The position numbers were made by a program, and so were the translations under genes. This document shows positions 21,781 through 33,197 of a stretch of DNA of 64,000 nt, piece after piece. The notes under the pieces were generated by a model. The model did no database searches. It saw only the letters and a program-made list of their open reading frames with translations, and was not told the origin of the DNA. The stretch spans positions 372,001 through 436,000 of the forward strand of contig JANUWF010001273.1 in NCBI GenBank assembly GCA_026120185.1, written 5' to 3'. Source of the stretch: Voacanga thouarsii. Its lineage: Eukaryota > Streptophyta > Magnoliopsida > Gentianales > Apocynaceae. The first letter of the stretch is position 1, and every line of letters begins with the position of its first letter.

Positions 21781-23215
21781 GAGATAATTAAAGCTCAATA
21801 GAATAATGCAGAGTTCCAAAAATTTAAGGAAAATGTGCTGAGCAGAGGAGGACAAGATGGACAAGATTTCCAAGTAGATGAAGAGGGAGTGCTACACTTT
21901 CATGATCGCTTGTGTGTGCCTAAGAAGGTATGGTTGAGAAAGAAGATCTTACAGGAAGCTCATAGAAGTAAGCACACAATTTATCCTGGGAAAGTAAAAA
22001 ATTATTAAGATTTAAAGGGAACTTTTTGGTGGCCAGGAATGAAGAAAGATATGGTGAGGTATGTTTCAGTATGCCTAACTTGCTAGAAGAACACAAGAAA
22101 TCGCCTGGAATGTTGCAACTATTACTAATACTCGAATGGAAATAGGAAAAAGTGACAATGGATTTTGTCACTAGCCTCCCTATGATGAGAGGCCAAAATG
22201 ATGTAATATGGATAGTAGTGGATAGATTGTCTAGGATAGCACACTTAATTCCAGTAAATATGAGAAACTCTTTGGACAGACTGACTCAAATCTATGTGTG
22301 GGAAATAGTGAGATTGCATAGGGTACCTTAAAGTATTGTGTCAAATCGGGATCTAAGGTTTACTTCACGATTTTGGGAAAAATTCCAAGAATCCACGAGA
22401 TCCAAGTTAATGTTTAATACAACAACTCATCCTCAAACAGATGAGCAATTAGAAAGGGTCATTCAAATTCTGGAGGATGTGTTCATGTCATGTATTCTAG
22501 ATTTTGGGGATAAATGGATTGATAGTATGCCTAATTTTGAGCTAGCCTACAACAATAGTATCAGGCGTTGATTGGGATGGAGACATACGAGGCATTGTAT
22601 GGAAGAAAATGTCAAGTACCGTTCTTGTAAGGATGGATCGAAGACGAGTAGATCAATAAAGCTAGGGAAGTGCGTATTCAGGAGATGGCAGGTAAGGTGA
22701 AAGTGATAAGGGAGGGGCTACAGACAGCGCAGAGTCGTCAAAAGAGTTATACCGACAATAGAGGGAGAGAACTGAAATTCCATGTAGAAGATCGAACGTT
22801 CCCGAAGTTGACACCTAGTAGAGGAATACTGAAGCATCCGAAAGGAGAAAAATTGAGTACAAGTCATCTGGGACCATTTCCTATTATTGAGAGGATTGGA
22901 CCAGTGGCATATTGCCTGGATTTACCGGAGGATTTTATTTGGAATACATGATGTAATCCACATATCGCAATTGAAGAAATACCATCCAGATCCGGAGCAA
23001 GTGATCAACAAGGAACCCCTGATCCTGCAACCCAATTTAGGTTATGTCGAGAAGTAGATAAAGATTATATACTGGAGTATTAGGACCCTATGGAAAAAGC
23101 AGATTCCAGTGGTGAATGTTTTGTGGAATCATCATGGTGCACAAGATGCTACCTGGGAGATTAAGGATTAGGTGAGAGGAAAATATCTGGAGATACTTTA
23201 AGGTACAAACTGGAG
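21781..23215 (+). pseudogene. pol: Tekay/Del-like integrase with chromodomain
   Basis: The HHCC zinc domain is readable: 'EAHRSKHTIYPGKVK', then 'CLTC'. The core reads 'VTMDFVTSLPMMRGQND' (first Asp), then 'SNRDLRFTSRFWEKF', where the usual SDRD has its catalytic Asp replaced by Asn, and HPQTDEQLERV with the Glu. 'KLSTSHLGPFPIIERIGPVA' is the GPY/F module. The end reads IPVVNVLWNHHGAQDATWEI, a chromodomain with the conserved VLW and ATWE elements (about 23096-23166). The chromodomain would steer integration toward marked heterochromatin. Stops at about 22330 and 22570 and several frameshifts break it. Confidence 0.9.
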
Positions 23216-23251
23216 GAATTTCGGGGCACAATTCTGTTAAAAGGAGAAGGA

Positions 23252-25723
23252 TGTAATACCCACCTAAAATGCACCAAGGAGTAACGTTTATGTGACCTAA
23301 ATGGCATGATCAATCTTGCATATAGGCACATTTGGCATGGTCTGGATGAATTATGTGAGCTTATTAAGTGAAATAAATATTGTGCTTGAGATGATGGTAA
23401 TCTAAGTATTGTGTAGTGGTTAACTAAAATAATTTAGGTAAGAAGTATTGAGTAGCAGTTAACTAAAATAATTTAGGTAACTATTTCTTAATCGATAAAT
23501 AATTATTAACCTATTTCTTTGTTATACTTGTGCAGTTGCTATTTATATCTATTAAATATTGATTATATGATTATTCTAGTTATTAGCTTTTGAAATAATT
23601 TTAGGAAGTATTTACATTTTAGACTAGCAAGAATTTGCTTTTATTTTATTTTATTTGGAGGTAAATTAAATTTTCTTGTGTTAAATATTTAATTAAGCAA
23701 GGAAAAAATTAGAGAACATTTTTTCCTATTCTTCCTCATTTGTGCTGCCACTTTAGCTCCCCTAATCCCTTTGGATTTTGGTTAATTAACTTATTGGAAC
23801 TTTTAATTAGATAAAACCTTTAGAAAAAAGGTTTTCCTCTTAATTCTTTTTCTATTTCCTAAATATATTAAAACTCACCCATATAAGACCTACCTAATCA
23901 GATTTTTTTTCTAAGCTATTCTCTTACCCTAGCCGTCACCACTCATTCTCCCTCTTCCCTCACACCAAAACCTCCCCCTTTTCTGGCCAAGGTGTAATTA
24001 TCCTGCTTACGGAGAAATTTCTGCACAAAGTCGCAACTTGGGAGCATTATTCTAAGGTCAATTCCTTGACATTTTTGGTGGTAGCGGAAGCAAGAAGACA
24101 CCTACCCCTCCCCTTAATATTGCTTAACTTAGGCATAGCAAGTGGTAATGTCAAAATCAGTTCCTTTCTTTATTTTTCTTGATTGTCACCATTAAAGGGG
24201 GAAAATTAGGGTTTTAGGTTTCAAGAAAAAAAATTATTAGATGTGTTCCTTGTTTGAAAATAGATTTTCTTATAATCTAATCATGCTTGTGTGTTAAAAA
24301 GTAACTATTTTTCAAAAGAATTGATGGAAAGGAAATGCTTTTTATGTATTATTGTTTAAATCTGGAAAATTGTTAGCACTATGCTAGATGCAGGATTAAA
24401 TGCAAATAAAATAGCAAAGTAAATTGTTATTGTAAGGATTTTTGATGTTGTTTACTATACATGTTTAGGGTGTGATTTATGCTAGAGATTATGCAAGAAA
24501 ACCCTTGCATAAATCTCAATAATGTTTTTAAAAAACATGAAAAAAGAGAGTATTTTGTTTTGTCGGTTAGCTGGTTTGAGGAGGCCATTTCATAGTGAAA
24601 TATGCCGAATTTGGGAATATCAAAACTGAGAAAATGTAGTCGTTGGTGTGTAGAAGTTACCTGTAAATGTTTGGAAATTTCTAATAAGGGGTTCAAGATT
24701 TACAAAATTTTCTTTATACCTGTGTGAATCTGGATAGAAATCCTCAGTAGCGTAAATAAAATTTTTGGATGAAAATAAAGTCTAATTTTCATACAAGACC
24801 ACTTTGATTATGTTAAATTTGTTTTACGATATATCTCTAAAAATTTGAGGTTATTCCGAGGTGTTTATATACATTTTACATTTTTTAGGGAAGAAGGGTT
24901 TATTGCTAGAATTTGGGAGCAACTTAATAATTTTTAAGGTAACTCTTTATTATTAATTCATGTACCTCAAATAGCATGACAAATTTATGGGGTGACGCTC
25001 CATGATGGAGTAAAGGCTCGAGTAAGGATTTATTTGAAGATTTGCTTGTTGTATGCGAGTTTGGAGATTAGTTATAAAAGGAATATAATTCCCTAAAGTA
25101 TTAGGAATAGGTGGTGACTTATTTATTTTATGACTTTTAGACTTGGAAGATTGTCAAGAACAAGGATACACTCATTGGGAGTAAGAAATTAATTTACTAC
25201 ACCAAGGTAAGTTTTTGCATTAAAACCATTTGTAAAAGGATGCAATTGTAAGTTGTCAAATGTTATGTGTTAGCAAAGGAAACATGGTTTGTTGTGATAA
25301 AATGTTTAGCATGGCTAGATCTCGTACTTTATTTCCACTTATGCATTGATTTACTCACTTGGTTTTTCACACTAATGTTTGAATAAGGTTTACCAAGTCA
25401 TGCAAAATATTTTCTTTTTGGCTACTATTTGATGCTAATGAGTTTCGTTGTTGCAAAATCGTTGAGTACTCAATAAGGGTAGGCTACTAGCACTAGTCTA
25501 AGAAGGAGTGAGCTAGTCTTTCGGTAGGTGGCTACCTCTAGGAGATAAACTCAATTATAATTTGGCGATAAGGTTAGGCAATCGAGCTAGTCTGAGCTAG
25601 AAAACTTATTTGAAGTGGGACTGCATTTATATTTCAGCATGGACAACTGAAGTTAGTAGGGTTATGGGAGAGGAAGAGTATTCCAACTTGGTGGGCCAAT
25701 CACGCATTGTACTGTGGTGCAGA
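23252..25723 (+). repeat. Tekay/Del-like LTR, left part (split by a copia element)
   Basis: The LTR starts TGTAATACCCACC after the polypurine stretch AAAAGGAGAAGGA (23239-23251). It continues at 34918 beyond the inserted copia element. It is homologous to the LTRs at 39101 and 57639 but clearly diverged. At 25461-25720 it holds the conserved module also seen in the other long LTRs (CTCAATAAGGGTAGGCTAC, then GGTAGGTGGC). The ORF at 24427-24696 is incidental. Confidence 0.85.
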
Positions 25724-27442
25724 TGTTAGTGTTGTGCCCTAGAGACAATCACTTGTACATTGTATATGACACATTTTATTTTAATAAAAGGTATTATTTA
25801 TCTTACAGTTTCTTTTGTTTACTTTAACTAATATAACTGTTCGATAAAGTCCCTAGTACTGCACTGTGTTAAGGAAACTATGATAGAGATCATGATATGA
25901 GATTTCTACTACACTGAATGGTGTTAGTACTTAAATAGTCCCTAGCCAAAGTATTAATGAGACAGGACATCATTGATGCGTTAAGACTAGCATGTGTTAG
26001 ACTTCTTGATTTGATCAGGTGGTGGTTCTAATAACTGTGAGTATTGAGATACTCAAAGTTAACACATGGATGCTTGTTAATGGAACAAGTTCATTGGATG
26101 ACCTAGCTTTGAGATAATCACATGAATAACTATTTAGTGCCAGTGATATAATCACAATATAGCAAACGTGCAAGTATCCTTAAACTTGAGATCTCCAAGG
26201 TACTTTGTTTGCTGAGCTTTGTACTTTGATTCCAATCTCCGGAGCTCGATCGAGGGCCGCCTATATGATAGATATTAGGTACATGGTGAGGTAAACGAAA
26301 GTAGTTGAGAGGGTCAATAAAAGATTCACCACTCCTAATAGTAGGGGCGAATATCACACGGCCACTTGTAGGAATTACTACTCGAAAGTCCTTGGCTAAG
26401 GCAATTGTGTATTGGAAACAGTTCCAATTGATACACATCTAGAGTAGTGGGTTTCTGGTACAAGTACTATTGTATTCGGGTCAGAATTAATTCTGGAGGG
26501 AGTTGGCACTAATTCCGTACTCCAAACCGAATGAGATATTGTATGGTGAAAAGAGTTCATTGCACTAAAGTTTGTTATTGAAGGGTTCATGTCAAGCCAC
26601 TTGACTTATTGGACTCTTGGGTGGTTATGATGTGTTGCTAGATACCGCTCACGATCTGGAAATATGGGTTTATTAATTGATGAATTAATAAACCAATCCT
26701 AATTAGAATTAATAGGATTAATTCTAATTAATTATGGATTATTAATCTCAAAGACGTTTGGATTAATTCATATTCTCTACCAATTGACTGGGAAACCTAA
26801 TAGGTCACACACAATAGAGGATTATATACTCAAGATGTTGTTTGATAACAATGGGGGGTTAATTGAGAAAAAGAAAAGTTATTGTGGACAAATTATAATT
26901 AGTTATAATTTGTTGTACAAGTTGTAATTATAGAACTTGATGTTTCCAATTACAATTAGGGAATTCTATTAGTATTAGAATTCACAGTTTTGGTAAGGGA
27001 ATTTCGTGTGATATATAGTAGCTAATAACACACGAAAAACCCTAGCCAATAGCTGAAACAGAATACATAATTCTCTCTTTATTTGATCTCACTTTCTCTC
27101 GTTTTTCTTCTTGAAAGAAAAACCCTAGCCACCATTAATTTTTTCTTGCACAAAAATTTTGGTGCTTGAGTATTCCTCTGTGTGGATTACTATTAGAGAT
27201 AAAAACACATTGTGATTATAGTGGGCAGATGTTCAACTCACGTGGAGGTTGATCACGAGAATTACTGGATCACGCCTCAACTTGAAGAAGAAAATTTTGT
27301 TCTTCGTACGATCGCCCAAAGGTAAAAGTCGTTGCCTTTATTGTCGTTATGTCTTGTTTTCCACACATAGAAGAGTCTTGGGAGGGTATCTTGATTTATT
27401 TTCCGCTGCGCTGTATAGGATACGAGCTTGAGATACCCAATA
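25724..27442 (+). repeat. 5' LTR of the Angela-like copia element
   Basis: It starts TGTTAGTGTTGTGCCC and ends GAGATACCCAATA, where the 3' LTR ends CCCAACA; the final ACA is mutated. It aligns with 33198-34917 throughout with scattered substitutions. ORFs inside it (26130-26590 minus, 27249-27431 plus) recur in the partner as LTR sequence and are not genes. Confidence 0.95.
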
Positions 27443-27443
27443 G

Positions 27444-27459
27444 TGGTATCAGAGTCATG
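27444..27459 (+). other. Primer-binding site, initiator-Met tRNA type
   Basis: TGGTATCAGAGTCATG lies one base after the 5' LTR. It matches TGGTATCAGAGCCATG, the complement of the plant initiator tRNA-Met 3' end, with one change. Confidence 0.92.
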
Positions 27460-29256
27460 CTATGTGTGGTCTACGGACATTGCTTTGGCATGAAAAACTG
27501 TTTTCGTGTTTGTCTTTGTTTGCTATGAAAATCGTTTTCACTCGAGTCGAAATCGTTTCAATCTTTATGAGTTGGGTCCGTTGCACAATATGATTGTGTT
27601 ATAGTCACAGAGTATTTCGAAAAGATGCTTTCTTTGGTGCTGAAAAATTTCTGCAGAAAAACGTTTTCTTGCAACATGGATGTTACCCTCCATTTCATCT
27701 TAATTTTCTGTTTTGATTTTGTTTAAACTAACAAATTAGTTGTTGTTTATAGCTCCAAAATAGAAAATACAACTGAGAATTGTTCTCACTGAAAATTTGC
27801 TGAAGAAGAAAGCACCAGAAATTGTTTCTGGAATTTTTTTTGAAAATCGCCTCCATTGTTGCAGAACACAGGCGGCACCGGCTTCGGCCTCTAAGCTGGC
27901 GCCAGTTCCATTCTATTCACGATGTCCGAAAATCGTTTTGGAAGAGAATTTTTTGGAAACTAGAATAGAGCCGGCGCCGATTCCGGCTTCCGAACTGGCA
28001 CCGATTCTACTCTGTTTGTGACTTCTAGGTATTTTAAAAAAAAAAAATTGGGAACAGAATTATGGAACGGAAAATCTCATTTGATGAGAACGGGACCCAA
28101 AAACTATTTTCTCAAAATTAGTTTTGAGACAAACAATTTTGTTTTTCAAAATGATGATTTTGAAAATCTAAAATTAGTGTATCTTTCTAAAATGGTGATT
28201 TTAGAATTTGTTTTACCTTTCCAAAATAGTGATTTTGGAAATATAAAAGTATATGTTTGTTTTGTTTAAGCATAGTCAATGGCATGGTGGATGGTTATGG
28301 ACTAAAACCAATTATATCTGTTCATGCATTTTACAGTTTTGGTTTTTATGAAATAGGGCCTGTGTGTCCTACCTTCTCTAGAATTCTTATGTAATTCTCT
28401 TCTTATCTAACTCCACTCGAATGTAACTCGAGGTTTTCTCTCTTTAGAAAATTATGTAATTAGCTTACATAGGTTAGATAGGAGTAGAATTATTTTATTT
28501 TGGAGATGTCAACCAAAACAAGGCAAGGAGGTAAGACCTTCTACTTAAATCAAGCATGAACACATAGGGTTAACTATATTAATTTCTTTTATGGCTCAAA
28601 AAAATTAATTTAGGGTAAAGTTTATAACCATACCACGTTATCGCTTTATTACCATGATTATCAATTATGTGATTATTGATTATTATGCATGTCACTCAAC
28701 GAAATCACTAAAAGGAATAAATCCCACAGTTAATATTAAACCTAATTCCTTCCATTAATATAGTAAGAACGAGAGTCCTTTTTCGAGACCAGGTTGTTGG
28801 GCAAACCTAAGCCTACTTGACATTGGGCATGTTCAAGCTATGGAATTAAATTCCTGATTAATGGGTCGGGTTTAACTAAATTCTTTATCCCGGTTGGGCA
28901 AACTCAAGCGTAAAGAAATTTAGAGGAAAAATTGGGGTAGCCCAAAAGGCTTTAAGATTAAAAGCTGTTAATCACCCAATGATCCGGTAGTTACATACGA
29001 TGTAATTGGTATTGGATACCTACCAATGAACTCAAGGGTAGCTTGTTGGGCAAACTTAAGGTTATTCTTGAGGAATTTGGATACCAGTCCACTAGAAAAG
29101 CTTCCAATGGGCTTTCTCGAATCAGTAGTAGGGGCTATTGGTTTGAGTAAAATAGTAGAGTAAAAATGCGTTTAATTAAAGTCCTAATTATTTGCATATC
29201 ATGTGCATATACAAGTAGCTACTGCTCTCTATCTTTACATCTAGGTCACTTACATC
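27460..29256 (+). other. Long leader of the Angela-like element, with a GC-rich direct repeat
   Basis: This is 1.8 kb without a credible gene. A GC-rich unit containing CGGCACCGGCTTCGGCC and CTGGCGCCAGTTCC (about 27873-27915) recurs as CGGCGCCGATTCCGGC and CTGGCACCGATTC (about 27970-28010). Between 28125 and 28250, related 'TTTTCAAAATGATGATTTTG' phrases occur three times. The ORFs here (27797-28021, 28018-28269) look incidental. Confidence 0.65.
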
Positions 29257-30191
29257 ATGTCAACAAACTTGAACTTACGTAGCATTTTGGAAACCAACAA
29301 GTTAACCAAATCAAACTATCTCGATTGGTAAAGAAATTTGAGAATCGTTCTCAAATAAAAAAAAAAAAAGTTGCTCTACGTGCTAGATGCTCCTATTCCA
29401 CCACCACCAGCCCAAGATACTCATACTGATGAGCATGCTATCCACAAGAGGTATAAGAAGGATAGTGATACAGAATCATGTATTATGCTGGCATCCATGA
29501 CTCTTGGTTGCAAAAACAGTACGAGCATATGGATGCTCAATCAATTATTTTACATCTTCGAGAGTTGTTTGATGCCCAAGCCAAAACTGAGAAATATGAG
29601 ATCTCGAAGCAACTATTTCATTGTAAAATGGCAGAGGGTTCTTCTGTGGCCACTCATGGGCTGAAGATGCTGGGCTTGATAGAGAAGCTTGGATCTCTCG
29701 GGTTTGCAATGGATCATGACTTAAGTGTTGACTTAATTCTACAATCTTTGCCTAATAGTTTCTCACAATTTGTGATTAACTATAAGATGAACAAGATTGA
29801 GTCCACCATTTCTAAATTGATCAATCTTCTCAAAACTGCGGAGTCCTCTATGAAGCAGGATTCTAATACGGTTTTAATGGTAGAATCTTCCTCTTCTAAG
29901 AAGAAAGTTCAAAAGAAGAAGAAGAAGGCTGCCATGAAGCCCAAAGATGGTGTGAACAAGATGGACACAGCTGCCAAGGGCCCATGCCATCATTGTGGGA
30001 AGATGGGCCACTGGAGGCACGACTGCAAAGCCTACTTGGAGACCATTAAGGACAAGAAGCAAAAGGAGAAGCTTTCAAGCACTTCTACTTCTTCTCCAAG
30101 TATATTTATGATTGAGATAAATACTGCCTTTAGAAATGAAATATGGGTATTAGATATCGGATGTGGATCTCATTTGTGCAATAACTTGTAG
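29257..30191 (+). pseudogene. gag: Angela-like copia gag and protease start
   Basis: Start ATG at 29257 gives MSTNLNLRSILETNKL and 'KSNYLDW', followed by a stop where the family has a Trp or Phe codon, then 'LLYVLDAPIPPPPAQDTH'. A one-base deletion near 29495 shifts the frame. From 29478 it is open for 237 codons: 'YEHMDAQSIILHLRELFDAQ', 'DLILQSLPNSFSQFVINYKM', a Lys-rich linker, a CX2CX4HX4C knuckle CHHCGKMGHWRHDC (about 29988-30029), and 'IWVLDIGCGSHLCNNL', the protease active site with DTG changed to DIG. A stop (CAG to TAG) at 30189-30191 ends it; the same frame continues at 30192. Confidence 0.92.
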
Positions 30192-31591
30192 GGACTAAAG
30201 AGCAGTAGAAGGCTAGAGAAATGTGACGTGGACCTACATACTGCAAAGGGGGCAAAGGTTGCTGCACTTGCTGTGGGGACATACGAGCTGAACCTGCCTT
30301 TGGGATTGATTCTAGAACTGGAAAACTGTTATTATGTACCAGTTTTAATGAAAAATATTATCTCAGTTACGTATTTAGACTTATGTGGATTTCATTTAAT
30401 ATTTAAGAATAAATGTTGTTCTTTCTCATTGAATGATATTCATTATGGTTCAGCAACTTTAATTAATGGTTTATATGTTCTAGACTTAGATAATCCAATT
30501 CTCAATATAAACAATAAGAAACCTAAAATAGATAACTCTAACACCTCTTACTTATGGCATTGTCATTTAGGCCACGAAAATCGTGTTTCTAAGTTACACA
30601 ATCTTGGTGACTTAGGGTCATTCGATTATGAATCATATGTCACATGCGAGTCTTATTTACTAGGTAAAATGACTAGAACTCCTTTTCTAGGAAAAGGAGA
30701 ATGGGCCAATGAGTTATTAGAACTCATACATTCTGATGTATGTGGCCCAATGTCAATACAAGCAAGAGGAGGTTATAACTATTTCATAACATTTATCGAT
30801 GATTTCTCACGATACGGGTATTTGTATTTAATGAAATACAAATCGAGGCCTTTGAAAGGTTCAAAGACTTCAAGAATGAAATAGAGAAACAACTTGGTAA
30901 AAGTATTAAGACTCTAAGATCTGATCAAGGAGGAGAATACTTGAGTCAAGAGTTTCTGAGTTATCTTAGAGATAATGGGATATTATCTCAATGGACTCAG
31001 CCACATACACCTCAACATAACAGTGTATCTGAGAAAAGGAATCGAACCCATCTAGACATGGTACGGACCATGATGGCTTCTGTAGACCTACCAAAATCGT
31101 TTTCGAGGTATGCACTAGAGACTGTTGTTTATATACTAAATAGAGTTTCGACAAAATCGGTTGATTCTACCCCATTTGAGATGTTACTTGCTAAGAGACC
31201 AAAGTTATCTCACTTGCGAGTATGGGGTTGTCCTGCCTTTGTTAAAAGGCCATAGTCGGACAAACTTGATAGTAAGGCTGAGAAGTGTTTGTTTGTGGGA
31301 TATCCAAAAGAATCTTTCGGATATTACTTCTATCTACTCTCTGAAAATAAATTATTTGTTTTGAAGCGTACCGTCTCCTTAGAGAAGGAGCACATGCTCA
31401 AGGGGGACAGTGGGAGTAAGATTGAACTTAGTGAAGTTCATGAAGATCAAACAAACGAGGATCAACTGTCTAACCCCACATCTATTAAGAGAATAGATTA
31501 ACCTTCTAATACACAAGAACCTCGTACATCTAGTAGGATACGCATAGCACCTGAGAGATATGGATTTCTCATTAGTGACCACAATGATATA
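30192..31591 (+). pseudogene. pol: Angela-like copia protease end and integrase
   Basis: Frame 30228-30884 carries the end of protease, the GAG-pre-integrase domain ('YLWHCHLGHENRVSKLHNL', 'CESYLLGKMTRTPF') and the core with the first Asp ('LIHSDVCGPMSIQARGGYN', 'FIDDFSRYGYLYLM'). A frameshift near 30846 follows. The core continues from about 30850: 'LRSDQGGEYLSQEF' with the second Asp, and NSVSEKRNRTHLDMVRTMM with the Glu, so the DDE triad survives. 'LSHLRVWGCPAFVKRP' ends at a stop (CAG to TAG, 31253-31255). The C-terminal part runs to about 31500 as 'KCLFVGYPKESFGYYFY' with one more stop. Confidence 0.92.
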
Positions 31592-32727
31592 TTGCTCATA
31601 GATGAAGATGAGCCTACTACCTACAAGGATGTTCTGAATAGTTCAGAATATGACAAATGGTTTGAGGCCATGAAGTCAGAGATGGATTCCATATACGACA
31701 ACCAAGTATGGACTTTGGTTGATCGACCCAAAGGAATTAAACCTATTAGGTGCAAGTGGATTTTCAAGAAGAAAATGGACATGGATGGTAACTTAGTTAC
31801 CTATAAAGCACGACTAGTGGCGAAGGGTTATCGTCAACAACATGGTATTGACTATGATGAAACCTTCTCGCCAGTAGCCATGTTGATATCCATCAGGATA
31901 CTCCTAGCCATTGCTGCTATTATGATTATGAGATTTGGCAAATGGATGTGAAAACAGCTTTCCTAAATGGAAATCTGACTGAGAAAGTATATATGACACA
32001 ACTTGAGGGTTTCACATCCAGTGATGGCATAAAGGTGTGTAAGTTGTAAAGGTCTATTTATGGACTTAAGCAAACTTCTACGAGTTGGAATATCTGTTTT
32101 GACGAAACAATCAAAGAGTTTTGTTTCATTCAAAATATGGATAAGCATTGTGTATACAAGAAGGTTAGTGGGAGTGCAATCATTTTCTCACTGCTTTATG
32201 TAAATGACATATTGCTAATAGGAAACGATATACCTGTCTTGCAAATGGTTAAAGTTTGGTTGTCCAAACAATTCTCCATGAAAGACCTTGGTGAAGCAAC
32301 TTATATTCTTGGAATAAGGATCTATAGAGATAGATCCAAAAGGTTGCTTGGTCTTTCACAGTCTACATATATAGATAAAGTGTTAAAGAGGTTTAGCATG
32401 GATCAATCCAAAAAGGGATTCTTGCCCATGTCACATAGTGTAAGCCTTTCAGAGTCGATGTCTCCCAAGACACAAGTTGAAAAGGATCACATGAGTAAGA
32501 TTCTATATGCCTCGGTAGTTGGATCTATCATATATGCTATGATATGTACTAGGCCCAATGTATCTTGTACTCTCAGTTTGACGAGCAGATACCAATCCGA
32601 CCCTGGTGAGCGTCATGAGGCGGTTGTAAAGAACATCCTTAAGTACTTACGAAGGACTAAGGACATGTTCTTAGTATATATAGAAGGTGATTTGAAAATA
32701 AATGGATATACTAATGCCAATTTATAA
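31592..32727 (+). pseudogene. pol: Angela-like copia reverse transcriptase
   Basis: Frame 31592-31951 opens RVT_2: 'DKWFEAMKSEMDSIYDNQVW', 'RCKWIFKKKMDMDGN', 'YKARLVAKGYRQQHGIDYD'. A frameshift near 31935 leads to '[20 protein letters not shown]' with the first catalytic Asp. 'VCKL*RSIYGLKQTS' has a stop (CAA to TAA). Frame 32137-32727 reads 'IIFSLLYVNDILLIGNDI', where the family motif YVDD is YVND, so polymerase activity should be lost. 'TYILGIRIYRDRSKRLLGLS' and 'ICTRPNVSCTLSLTSRYQSD' complete the domain. Two frames joined by these breaks account for a family-length RT. Confidence 0.93.
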
Positions 32728-33184
32728 TCTGATAAAGATGATTTCAAATCATAATCTGACTACGTGTTTACGTTGTGCGGAAGGGCAATAAGTTGGAAAA
32801 GTTCCAAACAAGAGACTATTGCCGATTCTACGACAGAAGCTGAGTGCATAGCTGCTTCTGAAGCAGCTAAGGAGGTTGTTTGGATCAAGAAGTTCATGAC
32901 AGAACTGGGTGCGGTTCCTAGTATTGTTGGTCTAATAACTTTGTATTGAGACAACAATAGAGCCATTCCACAAGCAAAGGAGCCGCATTCTCACCAACGA
33001 TCCAAACACATACTGCGACGCTATCATCTGATCTGGGAGATCATAAATAGGAATGATGTAAAGATAGAGAGAGTTCCCACGGATGAGAACATAGCTGACC
33101 CGCTTACGAAAGCACTATCCCAAAAGAAACAAGATTGTCATGTTGAGTCATTCGGTAATAGAAACATGAATGATTGGCTCTGGT
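32728..33184 (+). pseudogene. pol: Angela-like copia RNase H
   Basis: After the stop at 32725-32727 the same domain runs on: 'FTLCGRAISWKSSKQETIAD' and STTEAECIAASEAAKEVVW with the active-site Glu. A stop (Cys codon to TGA, 32947-32949) precedes 'DNNRAIPQAKEPHSHQRSKH'. The end reads 'NIADPLTKALSQKKQDCHVE'. RNase H would remove genomic RNA during cDNA synthesis. Confidence 0.92.
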
Positions 33185-33185
33185 G

Positions 33186-33197
33186 CAAGTGGGAGTT
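33186..33197 (+). other. Polypurine tract of the Angela-like element
   Basis: CAAGTGGGAGTT lies directly before the 3' LTR start TGTTAGTG. It is a short purine tract of the form usual in this branch. Confidence 0.75.

Noticed and set aside
26130..26590. Minus-strand ORFs repeated at 33679-34064, suggesting a conserved gene
   Set aside because: They are repeated only because they lie in the two LTRs of one element; the solo LTR at 12002-13744 does not keep them open in full.
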